64,000 nt of DNA, taken from positions 9,331,501 to 9,395,500 of the forward strand of contig BSBM01000826.1 of the NCBI GenBank assembly GCA_027924585.1. Direction: 5' to 3'. The notes under the pieces were generated by a model. That model had not been told where the DNA came from, ran no database searches, and saw nothing but the letters and a program-made list of their open reading frames with translations. The stretch's first letter is position 1. The number at the start of each line of letters is the position of its first letter. This DNA is from Larix kaempferi (lineage: Eukaryota; Streptophyta; Pinopsida; Pinales; Pinaceae). Below, piece after piece: positions 44,605-56,330 of this stretch. The position numbers and the translations under genes are program-made.

Positions 44605-45009
44605 GTTTTGGTTTAATCAGATCAAAGTATTCACATATTTTCCTCTAAAGTCAATGTTATATTCATCCTTGATTGATGCCTGATGTTAATGGATTGTCAT
44701 TCTTTCTTCAAATACCACTTGCCAAACAAGAATTTGACTGTAAAAAGATAACTACCTTGCCTTTGCAAAAAATTTCATTGTTAAAACCCTGTTGATTTAT
44801 AAATTTTATTATTTTTGAATCCATTCCCAATGGTATCTATATTTTTCAGCCACTCACAATTTAAAATAAAATTAGTTAGCCATTATATCCATTTTTTAGA
44901 GAGCCCTCTCTAGTAGGTAAAAGGCTAGTTTTCCTCCTAAAGATTGGCTTGAAAGAGTTACCTTAGGATTATCCTTCTACAACCAATGGAAAATTTCTTA
45001 GTGTTAAAT
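44605..45009 (+). other. U5 end of element D
   Basis: No gene. It starts with the second copy of the 22-bp direct repeat (44609-44630). The last 110 bases (agagagccctct, ttacctta, acaacc, gtgttaa) follow the order of the end of element B's LTR, giving the right terminus of element D. Confidence 0.6.
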
Positions 45010-45627
45010 AAACCCATGGAATTAAAAGACAATTTTTCAGCTCCAAGGAATCCTCAGCAAAATGGCGTTGTGGAAAGAAAGAATAGGACAGTCCAAGAAG
45101 CAGCCAGAACTATGATTAATGAAGAAAAACTTTCAGATGAATACTGGATAGCAGCAGTATACCCAGTTGTTTAAACTTTATATACTCAATAGAGGAAAAA
45201 TGAGAGTAAAAATGACAAGACTCCTTATGAACTATGGAGATAAGCAGTATGCACAACTGTTTAAACTTTATATACTCAATAGAGGACAACTCGGAGTAAA
45301 TAATGACAAGACTCCTTATGAACTATGGAGAGAAGCAGTATACACAGTTGTTTAAACTTTATATACTCAATAGAGGACAACTTAGAGTAAATAATGGCAA
45401 GACTCCTTATAAACTATGGTATGGAAGACCTGCCTCTCTCAAATATTTCAGAGTGTTTGGTAGTAAGTGCTACAATAAAGAGGAATGAAGATGATCTTGG
45501 TAAGTTTGACACTAGAACTGATGACAGAATATTTCTAGGATATTCATCCACCAAGAAAGTATATAGATGTTACAATCATATTGTAGATTCAGATTTCACA
45601 TTACCAGTTTTAAACAAAACTAAATAG
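45010..45627 (+). pseudogene. copia integrase, right fragment with internal triplication
   Basis: It continues the integrase broken at 22340: (HGIKRQF)FSAPRNPQQNGVVERKNRTVQEAARTM, with the catalytic Glu in VVERKN. The C-terminal region runs through TPYELWYGRPASLKYFRVFGSKCY and FDTRTDDRIFLGYS to 45627. A block of about 90 bp is present three times (45154-45424), each repeat ending in a stop or shift. RT and RNase H do not follow. Confidence 0.88.
45154..45424 (+). repeat. 90-bp triplication inside copia integrase
   Basis: Copies start at 45154, 45244 and 45335 (gcagtat…), spacings 90 and 91. Each covers a VV..LYILNRGQLRVNNDKTPYELW segment. Copies 2 and 3 are closer to each other than to copy 1. 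Confidence 0.9.
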
Positions 45628-46252
45628 TAGAAACTAGTTTATTTTATTCAAAGGATTAAAAAGAATGTGCCTGTCCTCACAATGATAAGCTAATTAAAAT
45701 ATTAACTTAATATGATGATAATGACTGTTATGTAATTGCAGAATGTGAAACAATATGAATCATATGAATGATAAATCAAGCACACATATTTATATGTTTT
45801 ATGATTTAACAATACAAAACAGAGTTATTAGATGTATGTATGAAAAAACAAAATGAATCAAGGAAACTGAAATTCTCTTAAGATTGTAAAACATTACAAT
45901 TCTCCAAGTACATAGTGTCTCCAGTTCTCTCCTTCAATGGTTTCGCCCCCATTCATGCAAGTTGTCAAGGGAAGATTGCCACTTGCCCTTTTGGAAGGCT
46001 ACTTTTTACACTTCCAATACTTAATTTTGAAATTTTAAAACAGATTTTAGAACTTTCAAACTCTGATTTTGCATTTTCGGAAATCAAACTCGACACTTTA
46101 CAAGAATTATAATCACAGTGAAATTGAACATTCTAGTACAAACAAACATTCAAATGTATTATTTAAAAAAATACTTTCATTTTCATTTTATTCACAATTG
46201 GCCTCACATCACTGACGCCATTCAGGTGCAGTGAGCAAGGCCATACTCGATG
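45628..46252 (+). other. AT-rich stretch without gene
   Basis: I see no coding or structural signal beyond low-complexity A/T runs. Confidence 0.5.
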
Positions 46253-46343
46253 TAACAAGAATGTTTCATTGACATCTTGGCCATTATAATTTTTTTTATA
46301 ATACAGTTCCCTTCCTCGTTACAAACATGTTTTTCTTGCGCGC
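46253..46343 (+). repeat. dispersed repeat, copy 2, left part
   Basis: It matches 21534-21633. The copy is interrupted by element B and continues at 54207-54268. Confidence 0.75.
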
Positions 46344-47800
46344 TGTTAGCACTAGAATTGTGCTAAGCTTTTGGAGGATTATCACCATTTGTGCTAAGCT
46401 AAACCCGCCACCTAGGAGGTTTACATGTCAATCGATACACCCGCCACCTCAGTACCCAAGTCGCCAAATTCAAATTGCAAGAAGAATGCCAAATTCGAAA
46501 TTCAATATGATATTATATGAAGGGCGGGCTTGTTTTTTACTAAAATTGACTGTTTTAGTCATCGTTTTGCAGCAACTGTTTCGGCCTAACCATAATGAAT
46601 TTCAGGAAACTGAGAGAGTTTTATATCGAGCATGGGAAAATATTCAATAAACTCTCCCGGAATTTGCACAGGTGTCACAAGTTGGGAGCATTGATGAGAT
46701 CTTTACAGGGTAATTTTCCAAAATTCACGCTTCTTGCATGAGTCATCAACTTCCGGAGCAGATCCCGGCCAGCTGGAGGTGAATATGAGGAAACTGAAAG
46801 AGGTTTTTCTTCAGCATGGTCCAATATACAACAATATATTTCCATTTTTACACATCTATCACCATTTGAGATATACAGTCGTGGCACCGAGAGACAGTTT
46901 TGAGAAGTCTGCGGCCAAAATTGGGGAAAAAGGTTGTTGTGGCCGACTCCCAGGTTGTTGAATCTTCTTGTGCAGGTGTCCATACAGTTGTAACAACTTC
47001 ATATTGAGATAGATCGAACCTAGGGCCAAAGTAGATCTATAAAATAAATGTAATAGAAGAAGAATAGGTTGGAAAATCATTTTTGGCTGAGGCCTTGGGG
47101 AAGCCCTGCTTTGTTTCCTCAAGCATTTTCTTGAATATATTTGTAGTGTCGGAAGCTGGATTTCGACTGAGATTCTTGTCTAATTGGTCCTCTAGTATGT
47201 TCTTTCTTCTTCTCTTGTGTATTGTGTATCTTTCATTGTTTTTTCCAGTCTGTAATTTCTTCTCATACTTAGTGCAGTTGTAGTAGTTAAGTAGAATTCA
47301 TAAAATTTATGCTTTGCTTGACTCTTTCCAAGTATTTCACCATTATTCTCTCCTAAAATTGGTGTAGGATTCATCATCATAGGCCTTACATCAATGGACT
47401 ATTCTTTTCTCTTATGTTCACCAATTAAAATCACTTTGACTACATGCTGATTGCTACCCTGCCTCCATTTGGATATTTCATACAGTAGCATTATATTTGT
47501 TTCATGTTTAATGTTTTGACTCCATTTCCCAATAGTTTCTTATTATCTTCTCTCCAAATGTTTAAATCATTTTGTTTCCAGCATAAATTTGATCTTCTGT
47601 ATGTTGTAATTGAATATCTTAAATGATGAATGCTGGTATGTGTTTTCATTGTTGACACCTTTAATTATTCCAGTTTTTCACGAGTTATAGAGAGAGCCCT
47701 CTTAGACTAAGCTGGGTCCGTAGCTTAAGTCTAAACATTGGTTAGTGGTTACCCCGAATTACCTTCTCAACAACCTTGGGGGTTAATTTGGGTGTTAACA
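46344..47800 (+). repeat. 5' LTR of element B
   Basis: 1,457 bp, TG…CA, TATA box TATAAAATA at 47038-47046. Partner 52748-54206. Confidence 0.92.
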
Positions 47801-47803
47801 AAT

Positions 47804-47823
47804 TGGCGCCATTGCCGGGGACG
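47804..47823 (+). other. primer-binding site of element B
   Basis: TGGCGCCATTGCCGGGGACG, 3 bases after the LTR end. It is nearly identical to the site of plant Athila-type elements and is long enough for an 18-20 base tRNA match. Confidence 0.85.
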
Positions 47824-48046
47824 CAATTGTCCTATCATCCCTGGGAGAACGACAAAGGTTTCTGATCTGAATGTTGATGGTGAACAACAGTCAGACATTG
47901 AGAAGGTTGCATCATTCACCTGGCGACTCCACTTAGCAAAATTCCAGTATGAATGTGACTCCACTAGGAATATCAGTGACCTTATATCAGAATTGAGATG
48001 TTGAAAGTCTCATGGCAACTCCACATCAAAGAAATCTAGTGTTTCA

Positions 48047-48913
48047 TTGTTTCACAGGCTGGTCTCCTCAATCTTAAATCAAAATTTGCAGCTCCAGTTT
48101 TTCAAGATGGCTTCATTATCAAGAAGGTATGCTCCCATGAACATAGCTCACATCCCTGGTTTTCCAAATCCTATTCCTAATGTAGATTGGCAAAACTTTT
48201 TACCTAAATTTAATGATCAGAAAGGAGATGATGCTGTTGTTCATTTGCTTAAATTTCATATGCATATACATAAGCTTGGAATTGGATTGCCTGAGGATTG
48301 TTTGATGACAATGTTTATGACAACATTAGAAGAGAATGCAAAGTCATGGTATGAGGGATTACCATCAGCAAGTTTGTTTTCTATTGAGAATTTTCACTCA
48401 GTATTTCATGAGCATTTTAAAAATCAATACCCCTCCTTGCTACTAGTTCAAGATTGTTGCATGCATGTTAAAGGTTTCATTGAAGATTTAGAAAGCATGT
48501 ATGGTAATGATGAGGTTGTGGATGAAGAACTTTTAGAAATGGTGCATGAAAATCCCTTCCAAAAAAAGGAAATGCAAAAGAAGTGCCATGACACTCAAGA
48601 CAATCCCAAGCAAATACTAGTTTCTCCTTTGATTGTGAATGAAGAAGGACAGTGCACTGTTGAAAGCCATGTTCCCTTGCCTAAATATGATGAAATTTTG
48701 CAGTCCTCTTGCCATTCTTTATGTAACCAAGCTAATGAAAAAAGTAGCCAATCAATTATCTCTAGTCCTTGTCCATTTTCTGATTTAGACATTGAAGAAA
48801 GAAACGCTATCTTCAATGCCTTTGAAAGTCAAGTTGAAGTTTCTGTTGAATTAAGGGAAGGGGAAGAAGCCATAGAAGAAGCTAGTTGTCATAACACTTT
48901 GGAAAACTTTTAG
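48047..48913 (+). pseudogene. gag: gag of element B
   Basis: The domain starts at MASLSRRYAPMNIAHIPGFP (ATG 48107; an upstream in-frame ATG is at 48047). A capsid-type domain follows: VDWQNFLPKFNDQKGDDAVVHLLKF…, ENAKSWYEGLPSASLFSIENFHSVFHEHF (about 48180-48420). The C-terminal half is acidic and Ser-rich without a zinc knuckle. The frame closes with TAG at 48911; related coding text goes on for about 100 bases past it. Gag would be supplied or shared for particle assembly. No pol follows. Confidence 0.8.
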
Positions 48914-51900
48914 AATGTAGTTTCTCTTTTGGTTGAAAGAGAAGATGGCTATGTCCTTGATATGGAACATGTGCAGCAGTTTTGTTAGACCTCGTTTGAT
49001 GGGGAAAAAGATCAGTCTTCTCAGCCAAGTCTTTCTTCATGCCTTTCATTTTCATAATTTTTGTGTCAAGGAGAATTTGTTTCACTTGATTTTGTGAAGA
49101 AAACAATGATGTTTCTGGATTGCATGTAGAAGATCAAGTTCTAAATTCTGAGAATTGTGATGAAGTTGCTAATATTTAACTTGAAAGTTGTCCGGAGAAC
49201 TCCATTCAAGACTCCCTTGAAGAATGGGTGGATAATGTCCAAGAAATTTTATAGTTAGGGCAGCCCTGTCATGACAAACCAATAACAGAATATTTTGAAA
49301 GATGTCATGCTTTTTATGACCCTGTAGGTGAATATGTGGAAAGGTTTTTCATTTTTAATTTGCAGCCATATTTCCACCTTGAAAAGGAAAGGTATCATTG
49401 TTTTCAGAGGCTACGATATTCTATGTCATTGACTGATTTCAAGCACAGTGAAGGAGTAAGTTTTTTCAACCATTTGCTGTAGTGGCTTTATTGGAATTTC
49501 TGTGTCATCTGATTGAGCAGAGAAGTTTGACATCTTAGGGTAGAAAGCTAGTTTGAATAAGCTCATGGTTGAGCATCTTTTCAGCATTTTCAGTTTCAAT
49601 TTGCAGTTCTTGTGTGGTTTCAGCATGTACAGTCAGTTTTTCAGTTTCAATTTCAGTTCAGAAAATTGCAGTATGTTATGTCAGTTTTGGTTTAAGTAAG
49701 GGATTGTGCACGGTGCACCTCATCAGTTTTCCAATATCTTTTTCATGGTTGCATTCGGGCAAAGCTCTCCAAGCATTTTACACCAAGGAAATGAGTCTTC
49801 ATAAACTGGCAAAAGAATTGTTTATAAACCTATATCAGCTTCGTATATTTGAGCCAAGATTTTTTGCTTTTTTTATGAAAAAGGAAATGTAAAGGATTTT
49901 AATATTTTTTATAAAGATGATATAGCCAAAGTTTAATGAAGGCGAGTTTTAGGTTCTCATGGTTAGGCAAGCAAGCAAAAAGAGTAAAGGAAGCCTGAAA
50001 TAAAAGGGATAGTGAGAAGAAAAGAGATTTTGGGGAAAAGATGAAAGGGATTCTTCTTAAGTGGAAAAATTTGATTTAAACCTATGTTAGCTCTATGCAC
50101 TTTTGAGCTAAGGTTTTAAACTTCAATTCTAAGTTATATAGCCAAAAGTTAAAAATTTAATGGAGGCGGAGGTTTTGAAATATTTTATGTTTGGGCCAAA
50201 GGTCTTTATGTTGGAAGATTGGTCTTAATCAAGAGCGAACCAAAAGGGGTTTATCGGGCCCAGCCCTCGTCAACCCAGAGCTTACCAAGAGACCACGGGC
50301 TGAGTCCAAAAGAGGCCATGCACACGTCGCAATAGCCCAAGCACATGTTAATTGGTGTGTGATATGGATCATGGAGTATATAAAGGGCAATAAAATATGT
50401 CCACTTGTGCATGTGGGATAACTCTCCAAAGGTGAAAAAGATAAAAACGCCACCCCTCCGTTTGAACGCCGAGTGCCTACTCGTTCGTGCAGCTTTTCAA
50501 ACAGTTCAGCTATCTGAAGGAGCGAGAGGATGAAAGTGGACGATTGAAAAGTACAGTTTTTACGAATCCCAACTGGTTTTCTTTCCAAGACGAAGGATTT
50601 AAAGAATCGCCACATACATTTCTTGTTTCCTCTCCCATACTAATAGATGATAACCAGATAAATGGCATGATGAACTCGGCTACTGGTGGTCGTGGTTGGT
50701 GAATCCGATGGGGTTTTTAAAGCTGGAAGCCATCGATTGCAGGGAGTGATTTGGGGATTAATCCCATGAGCCAAAATGAAAGACGAAAAGGCCTGAGACA
50801 CCGATCTTCCATTCGTACGCATCCTCTGACAGGTGGGGACACCATTTCACAAGCAAGCGACATGTTTTTCTTTTTCCACAAGAAGCTAAGCATTCAGTGC
50901 TGTAGAGTAAGTCGAGCATGAATCCGTTCCAGGCCTTTTGCAAATGTTGGAGGTTTGGGAGCTCGGTACGTTGGATACTTGATTAACCAGAATAACTGAT
51001 CAAGAAAATATTACACTTCTGCAGAGTGAATCTCGACGGCCAGGTGAAACATGACAATCAAATATCAATGCTTAGGTATCGATCTAGGCGCCCATTTGTT
51101 GTTGATTATCAGATTACTTGGCCGTGTGACAAGTATGGGGAGAGTCGATCAGCACTGACAACAACACGGACACTTACAGAGGCTGGTATAAATACAGAGG
51201 ATGGACCTTACAGGAATTCACACATCTGTCCATAGGAAGTGACTTTTTCTGGTGGTTAACTGGATTATGGAATGCACAGACAAGAATCAGTCGAGTGAAT
51301 TAGTGCTTATGTTTCCAATACAGGTCCTGGATATCTCCTGCATGACACTTGCAATTAGAATTGAACAGAGTCAACCGTTGGATGCTGGGAAAAAAGTAGA
51401 TCCATGGATCGCATTAACAGTGCGGATATAACATGCACTGATTAATACAACGATCAAAATCGCCACGGTCTCGTTAAAATCCGTGCACCTTTCACCGGCT
51501 GAGATCGAGCAGGGTGCGGATCTGTGGCCCAGCACAATAGCGCGAATATTACTTGTACGGTGAATGGTTGGATCCAAAATCTGCGCGGTGGTGGTAAGGA
51601 CCATAGGTTTTGATGGCAGATAAACTTTTATCTCCAGAGCTTGAACCATTGGTTCAGTAACTTATTGTATTTTCTTCCGGACAACCGCCAAAGTTTTATT
51701 GCACTCAGCTACATTTCCAATGACTGTCAAATCATTTAAAGATAAGTATATATGGAAGCCTTACGTGATCAAACTCATGGATGAATTGACGCTTAAAGGT
51801 ATCACACAATTTTATGCCTTTGTGGAGGAGCGTCAAAAGGTTCACTTCCAAGCTGTGGATGAGAGCTGTCGACTAGCTCGACTCCACTCGGGACCGAACC

Positions 51901-52747
51901 CAAAATCTCTAGTTTCGCATACTAGAACAATTAAATTTTTGCATTTATAGTTTGTATATGATAATTTTCTAGCTCGTTGATGAAGAATTATGTTTGTTGT
52001 ACATCAAACGTGCCTTCCAGTCAGAATCTTGCTATTTGCAATAAAATGCTGCAAAAGGGGGTGAAGAGCAAGAAAATGGAAGAAGTGTATGAGGAAAAGA
52101 TAAAAAGTGAGGACGGGAACCAATTACTGCCAATTAATGGTGAGGTTAATAACCAAAAGATTTTAATTGAACCATTTAAATCATTTGTCCAGGATTATGA
52201 GAGATATTGAGCAAGAGATAGAGAAGTTTGGGTGACAGAGTCTGAGTCATTGGTTGACTAAATTTGCAATATTTTAAGATTATTATGCATGGAGTAAAAT
52301 TGCACAGAATATTGGAATGGAGCTACCAACATAGAGCCTAATTGAAGCCAAAGAATTGTCTGCATATGGAGCTAGATTCAAGTTTTCATGGGATCAATAT
52401 CATCGTGTTTTGAGCCACACCTGGCTATTTATGTTAAACTAGAAGAGAAGACCCTTACGCATAACCTAGAAAAACTTGACCAAGGGTGAGGGAGTGGTGT
52501 GCTACATAGTGGATACAGCTGAATACTGTCATGGAGCAGCAGGGAAGGTTTGTTTTCAATAGAGAGGATTGTTTTAGTTGCAGACGAGGCTCAGTTGCAG
52601 GATCAGAAGAGCTATCAGGTTATAGAGTTCAATTGTAGGAGCACATATTTTAGTTTGAAGTTGGGAGCCGCCCAATGGATCAGGCACTTGGTCTACGGTG
52701 TTCTTTGCTACCTCGCAGGGAGGATAGCATCCCCGGTTGGAGTCACT
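48914..52747 (+). other. internal region of element B without pol
   Basis: No recognisable retroelement enzyme. 48914-49440 still reads as a decayed gag-like continuation. 49560-49700 has a 'cagtttcaattt' repeat. A plant-type TATA (TATATAAAG, 50377-50385) is followed by a short open frame (50487-50702) containing TNPNWFSFQDEGF, vaguely like SAPS-type phosphatase-associated proteins; too weak to name. A frame at 51026-51235 is unrecognised. These may be captured sequences. The 30 bases before the 3' LTR do not form a clear purine tract. Confidence 0.5.
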
Positions 52748-54206
52748 TGTTAGCACCAGAATTATGCTAAACTTTTGGAGGGATTATCACCATTTGTGTT
52801 AAGCTAAACCTGCCACATAGAAGGTTTACATGTCAATCGATACACCCGCCACCTCAGCACCCAAGTCCCCAAATTCAAATTGCAAGAAGAAAGCCAAATT
52901 CAAAATTCAATATGATATTCTATGAAGGGCGGGCTTTTGTTTTACTGAAAATGAATGTTTTAATCATCATTTTGCAGCAACTGTTTCGGCCTAACCATAA
53001 TGTATTTCAGGAACCTGAGAGAGGTTTATCTCCATCACAGGCCAATATTCAATAACCTCTCCCATAATTTACACAGGTGTCACAGGTTGGGAGCATCGAT
53101 GAGATCTTTACAGGGTAATTTTCCAGAATTCACGCTTCCTGCGTGAGTCATCAACTTCCGGAGAAGATCCCGTCCAACTGGAGGTGAATCTGAGGAAATT
53201 GAAAGAGATGTTTCTTCAGAATGGTCCAATATACAAAAACCTCTTTTCATTTTTACACAGCTATCACCGTTTGAGATATACATCCGTGGCACCGAGAAGA
53301 AGTTTTGAGCAGTCCGCGGCCAAAATTGGGGAAAAAGTTTGTTGTGGCCGACTCCCAGGTTGTTGAATCTTCTTGTGTAGGTGTCCATATAGTTGTAACA
53401 ACTTCCTATTGATATAGCTTGACCCTAGGGCCAAAGTATATCTATAAAAGAAATGTAATAGAAGAAGAATAGGTTGGAAAATCATTTTTGGCTGAGGCCT
53501 TGGGGAAACCCTGCTCTGTTTCCTGAAGCATTTTCTTGAATATATTTGCAGTGTCTGAAGCTAGATTTCGACTGAGATTCTTGTGTAATTGGTCTTGTAG
53601 TCTGTTCTTTCTTCTTTTCTTGTGTATTGTGTATCTTTCATTGTTATTTCCAGTCTATAATTTATTCTCATACTTGGTGCAGTTGTAGTAGTTAAGTAGA
53701 ATTCATAGAAGTTATGCTCTGCTTGACTCTTTCCAAGTATTTCACCATTATTCTCTGCTAAAATTGGTGTAGGATTCATCACCGTAGGCCCTACATCAAT
53801 GCACTGTTCTTTTCTCTTCTGTTCACCAATTAAAATCACTTTGACTACAAGCTGATAGCTACCCTGCCTCCGTTTGGATATCTCATGCAACAACATTATA
53901 ATTGTTTCATGTTTCATGTTTTGACTCCATTTCCCAATAGTTTCTTATGATCTTCTCTCCAAATGTTTAAATCATTTTGTTTCCAGCAGAAATATGATCT
54001 TCTGTATGTTGTAATTGAATATCTTAAATGATGAATGCTGGTATATGTTTTCATTGTTGACACCTTTGATTATTCTAGTTTTTTCATGAGTTATAGAGAG
54101 ATCCCTCTCAGACTAAGCTGGGTCAGTAGCTTAAGTCTAAAGATTGGTTATTGGTTACCTCAAATTGCCTTCTCCACAACCTTGGGGGTTAATTTGGGTG
54201 TTAACA
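52748..54206 (+). repeat. 3' LTR of element B
   Basis: 1,459 bp, TG…CA, TATA box TATAAAAG at 53443-53450. Partner of 46344-47800. Confidence 0.92.
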
Positions 54207-54268
54207 CGCGTCATCTACAATCACTGTATTTGTCCGATCCCAACCATGTAAAAAATGTCCCAAACTTT
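54207..54268 (+). repeat. dispersed repeat, copy 2, right part
   Basis: It matches about 21634-21690 and completes the copy interrupted by element B. Confidence 0.7.
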
Positions 54269-54270
54269 AT

Positions 54271-54609
54271 CTAAAGGCTTGCGAAATACATAAGGATTTC
54301 CATCATCCTGAAAACCGCTATGGCTATGTGAGAACAATCTTCTTGTGTTAAAATTATTCTAAATTGTTTCCTTTGCAATTCCGTTCTTTGTAATAATGTT
54401 GGAAAAAACTCGTCAGCATTTTTTCGTTGTGGAGATGTCCATACCCCAACTTCAAATATGCTAAAGAATTTCTCAAAACATTCGTGGCCATCTGAGTTTC
54501 TTTTTTTATTAAATGTGCGTAACAAAACTTCATTGAAATCGAAAATAATCAATGGTTTACTAGAAACAAATCTTCTAGAACTATCTGCAAACAAAACACA
54601 CACACACAC
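54271..54609 (-). pseudogene. FCP1/NIF-like domain 3, truncated
   Basis: SSKPLIIFDFNEVLLRTF (DxN at the nucleophile site, as in plant NIF-like DLNGLL variants), then ECFEKFFSIFEVGVWTSPQRKNADEFF and ILTQEDC. The C-terminal DDSPYK block is missing because the gene is cut near 54271 at the dispersed-repeat boundary. A short (ca)n run lies at about 54595-54611. Confidence 0.75.
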
Positions 54610-54963
54610 AACCCAGTCAATAAAATATTATGCTTCAATGTTTCTAAGTGTATTGCTTTCATGTTCAACAATTTTTGAAACACATTACCAGATACATGGT
54701 ATGATGTCCATAAATAATATGGGAACTGTGCAATAAAACTTACAACAATTAAATGTAGAAGTTGTAAAAAATATACAAATCACTAAATGAATTTTTTTTG
54801 TATAATATGACAGTCAATTGAAATTGAATGTCTTTAACCAACGCCCATTTTTTAATGAGGCCTGAGATAATTCAACAGAGAACACAACATTGTTTTTATA
54901 GTTATTTATCTCTCTTGTGAAATGTCAAATGTTCAAGCAATTTTCCTTGCTATTATCTGCTGA

Positions 54964-55422
54964 TTAATATTGCCCTTCATCTATAAACAACATATCTGTT
55001 TGTTTATATATATCTCCGTATTGGATAAGTACATACTTGAATGACTTTTTGTATATGTTTTGTACTTCACCAACATTATAGTATGCATATATTGAGTAGT
55101 TATAAATAGTACTAAGTTTGCATTGCTCTCGACCCCAAATAAATACAAAGTCTTCATTCTTCAACCATTCAAATATACCAAGGAAATTTTTAATTTCCAT
55201 TTTTTCAAGCGAGGAAAACCACAAAGCAACGTCGAAATGTTCTCTCGCAACACTGATAATTTCAGGGCTGAACATCCATGCATAATAACGATAGCAATTA
55301 TGGACAAACTGAGGTTGTTTGGAAGAATCTTCAATGTTGGATAACATCTGAACTCCAAAGAGAAATCCCTCTACTCCCAGGACAAATAGTTTCTTTTGCA
55401 GTGATATCCGGACTGCATACAA
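54964..55422 (-). pseudogene. FCP1/NIF-like domain 2
   Basis: An open exon: KLFVLGVEGFLF (the DxD positions are G and E), RYYAWMFSPEIISVAREHFDVALWFSS, FVFIWGREQCKLS and KYVLIQYGDIYKQTDMLFIDEGQY, matching the four conserved FCP1/NIF blocks in order and spacing. The catalytic nucleophile is missing, so it would not be an active phosphatase. The preceding intron has an acceptor near 55422 (tgcag context). Confidence 0.7.
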
Positions 55423-55674
55423 GAACCGTGACTATATATATAACAACAAAAACAACACTGTTTTCATGAAGTTAATGATCACAAACATGCAACTGTACAT
55501 GAAGATGTTGATTTCTAAATATTAATACAAAAATCACCCCAAATTTCACAGATTCAAATGATTTAATAAAAGCATCTCACTGAACTAAGAATATGTTACA
55601 TTCAAACGAAATAGCAACGTATCTTAAAAAAACAGAAACCCATTGAATGATTTAAAATAGGAAATGATAGGCTA

Positions 55675-56330
55675 CATTTGATGGCTGTCACTCAACCAGG
55701 AGAAGGAATTGAAGTTTCTGATATCAGCTGATTCATGAATTTTACTAAAATCCCGCCAAAGTCGATGTACCAATTCAATATCTATCCTAGCAGACGATGC
55801 AATAAAGGGCTTACTCAAAATACAGTTTTGATATGGATGTGCTTTCACACCATAACCCTCCAAAACAATCATTGATGTATTACTTTCCGAAGTTTTCATT
55901 GGGAATTCCTCCCACACACTCTACATATTTTTTTTTGTATTTCCTTCTTTATCATAGGTACATCTCTCTTGAAACCAAAAAAGTAAAAAAAAATCCACAT
56001 ATGATTTATGTCCACCGCCTGCCATCAAAATGTTTGTAAACATTGACTTCCCCTCTTTGACACCACATTTAGATGGCCAAATCCCAGCATTGAATTTGGA
56101 AAGAAGTAATTCCAAAAATTTAATGGCATGTGTTCATGACTTATATGATTTTTTTTGTGTTTAAATTCAAATTCACCATTAGCAATCTCTTCCCCCCTTT
56201 TCACTCTTTCCCCTCCAACAATATTTTTTTGATTTCCTTTTTTTTCTCTTTTAGAGTGATTTTCTGTGACTTTCTTGCGAAATAGAAAACCTTCCATTTC
56301 TAATATCAATAACATTTTTGTATGGGGATC
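55675..56330 (-). pseudogene. FCP1/NIF-like domain 1
   Basis: Strand 1: KMLLILEMEGFLF (56325-56287), where active phosphatases have DLDGT/L. After a frameshift near 56110 come FLELLLSKFNAGIWPSK (the RPxxxEFLxxxxxxFEVGIWTS helix-strand) and FWFQERCT (WDQSxCT), then VWEEFP…SNTSMIVLEGYGVKAHPYQNCI, matching the LWEKFP…NTLLIDDSPYKA…N end. Both catalytic Asp are Glu. FCP1 domains normally dephosphorylate RNA polymerase II tails; plants also have degenerate family members. Confidence 0.65.

Larger units (their letters stand above)
22341..45009 (+). mobile_element. element D: solo giant LTR of a second family, with two nested insertions
   Basis: It starts TGTTGACAG at 22341 and is flanked by an exact AAACC duplication (22336-22340, 45010-45014) inside a copia integrase that rejoins in sequence (…FCET/HGIKRQF…). 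Its last 110 bases resemble the end of element B's LTR (agagagccctct … acaacc … gtgttaa), but the final bases are aat instead of aca, presumably decayed. It lacks internal gag-pol and a second LTR, so it is best read as a solo LTR. Net length without element C and the chromovirus is about 4.9 kb. It carries a U3 reading frame and has a TATA 0.7 kb (net) from its end, the same plan as element A's LTR. Confidence 0.65.
46344..54206 (+). mobile_element. element B: gag-only LTR element (7.9 kb)
   Basis: LTRs 46344-47800 and 52748-54206 begin TGTTAGCAC and end GTGTTAACA. Flanking 5-mers are CGCGC (46339-46343) and CGCGT (54207-54211), one transition apart. An Athila-like primer site follows the 5' LTR. 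The internal 4.9 kb has a gag frame but no protease, RT, RNase H or integrase motif in any frame I inspected. It is best read as a non-autonomous element relying on a partner's enzymes. Confidence 0.85.
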
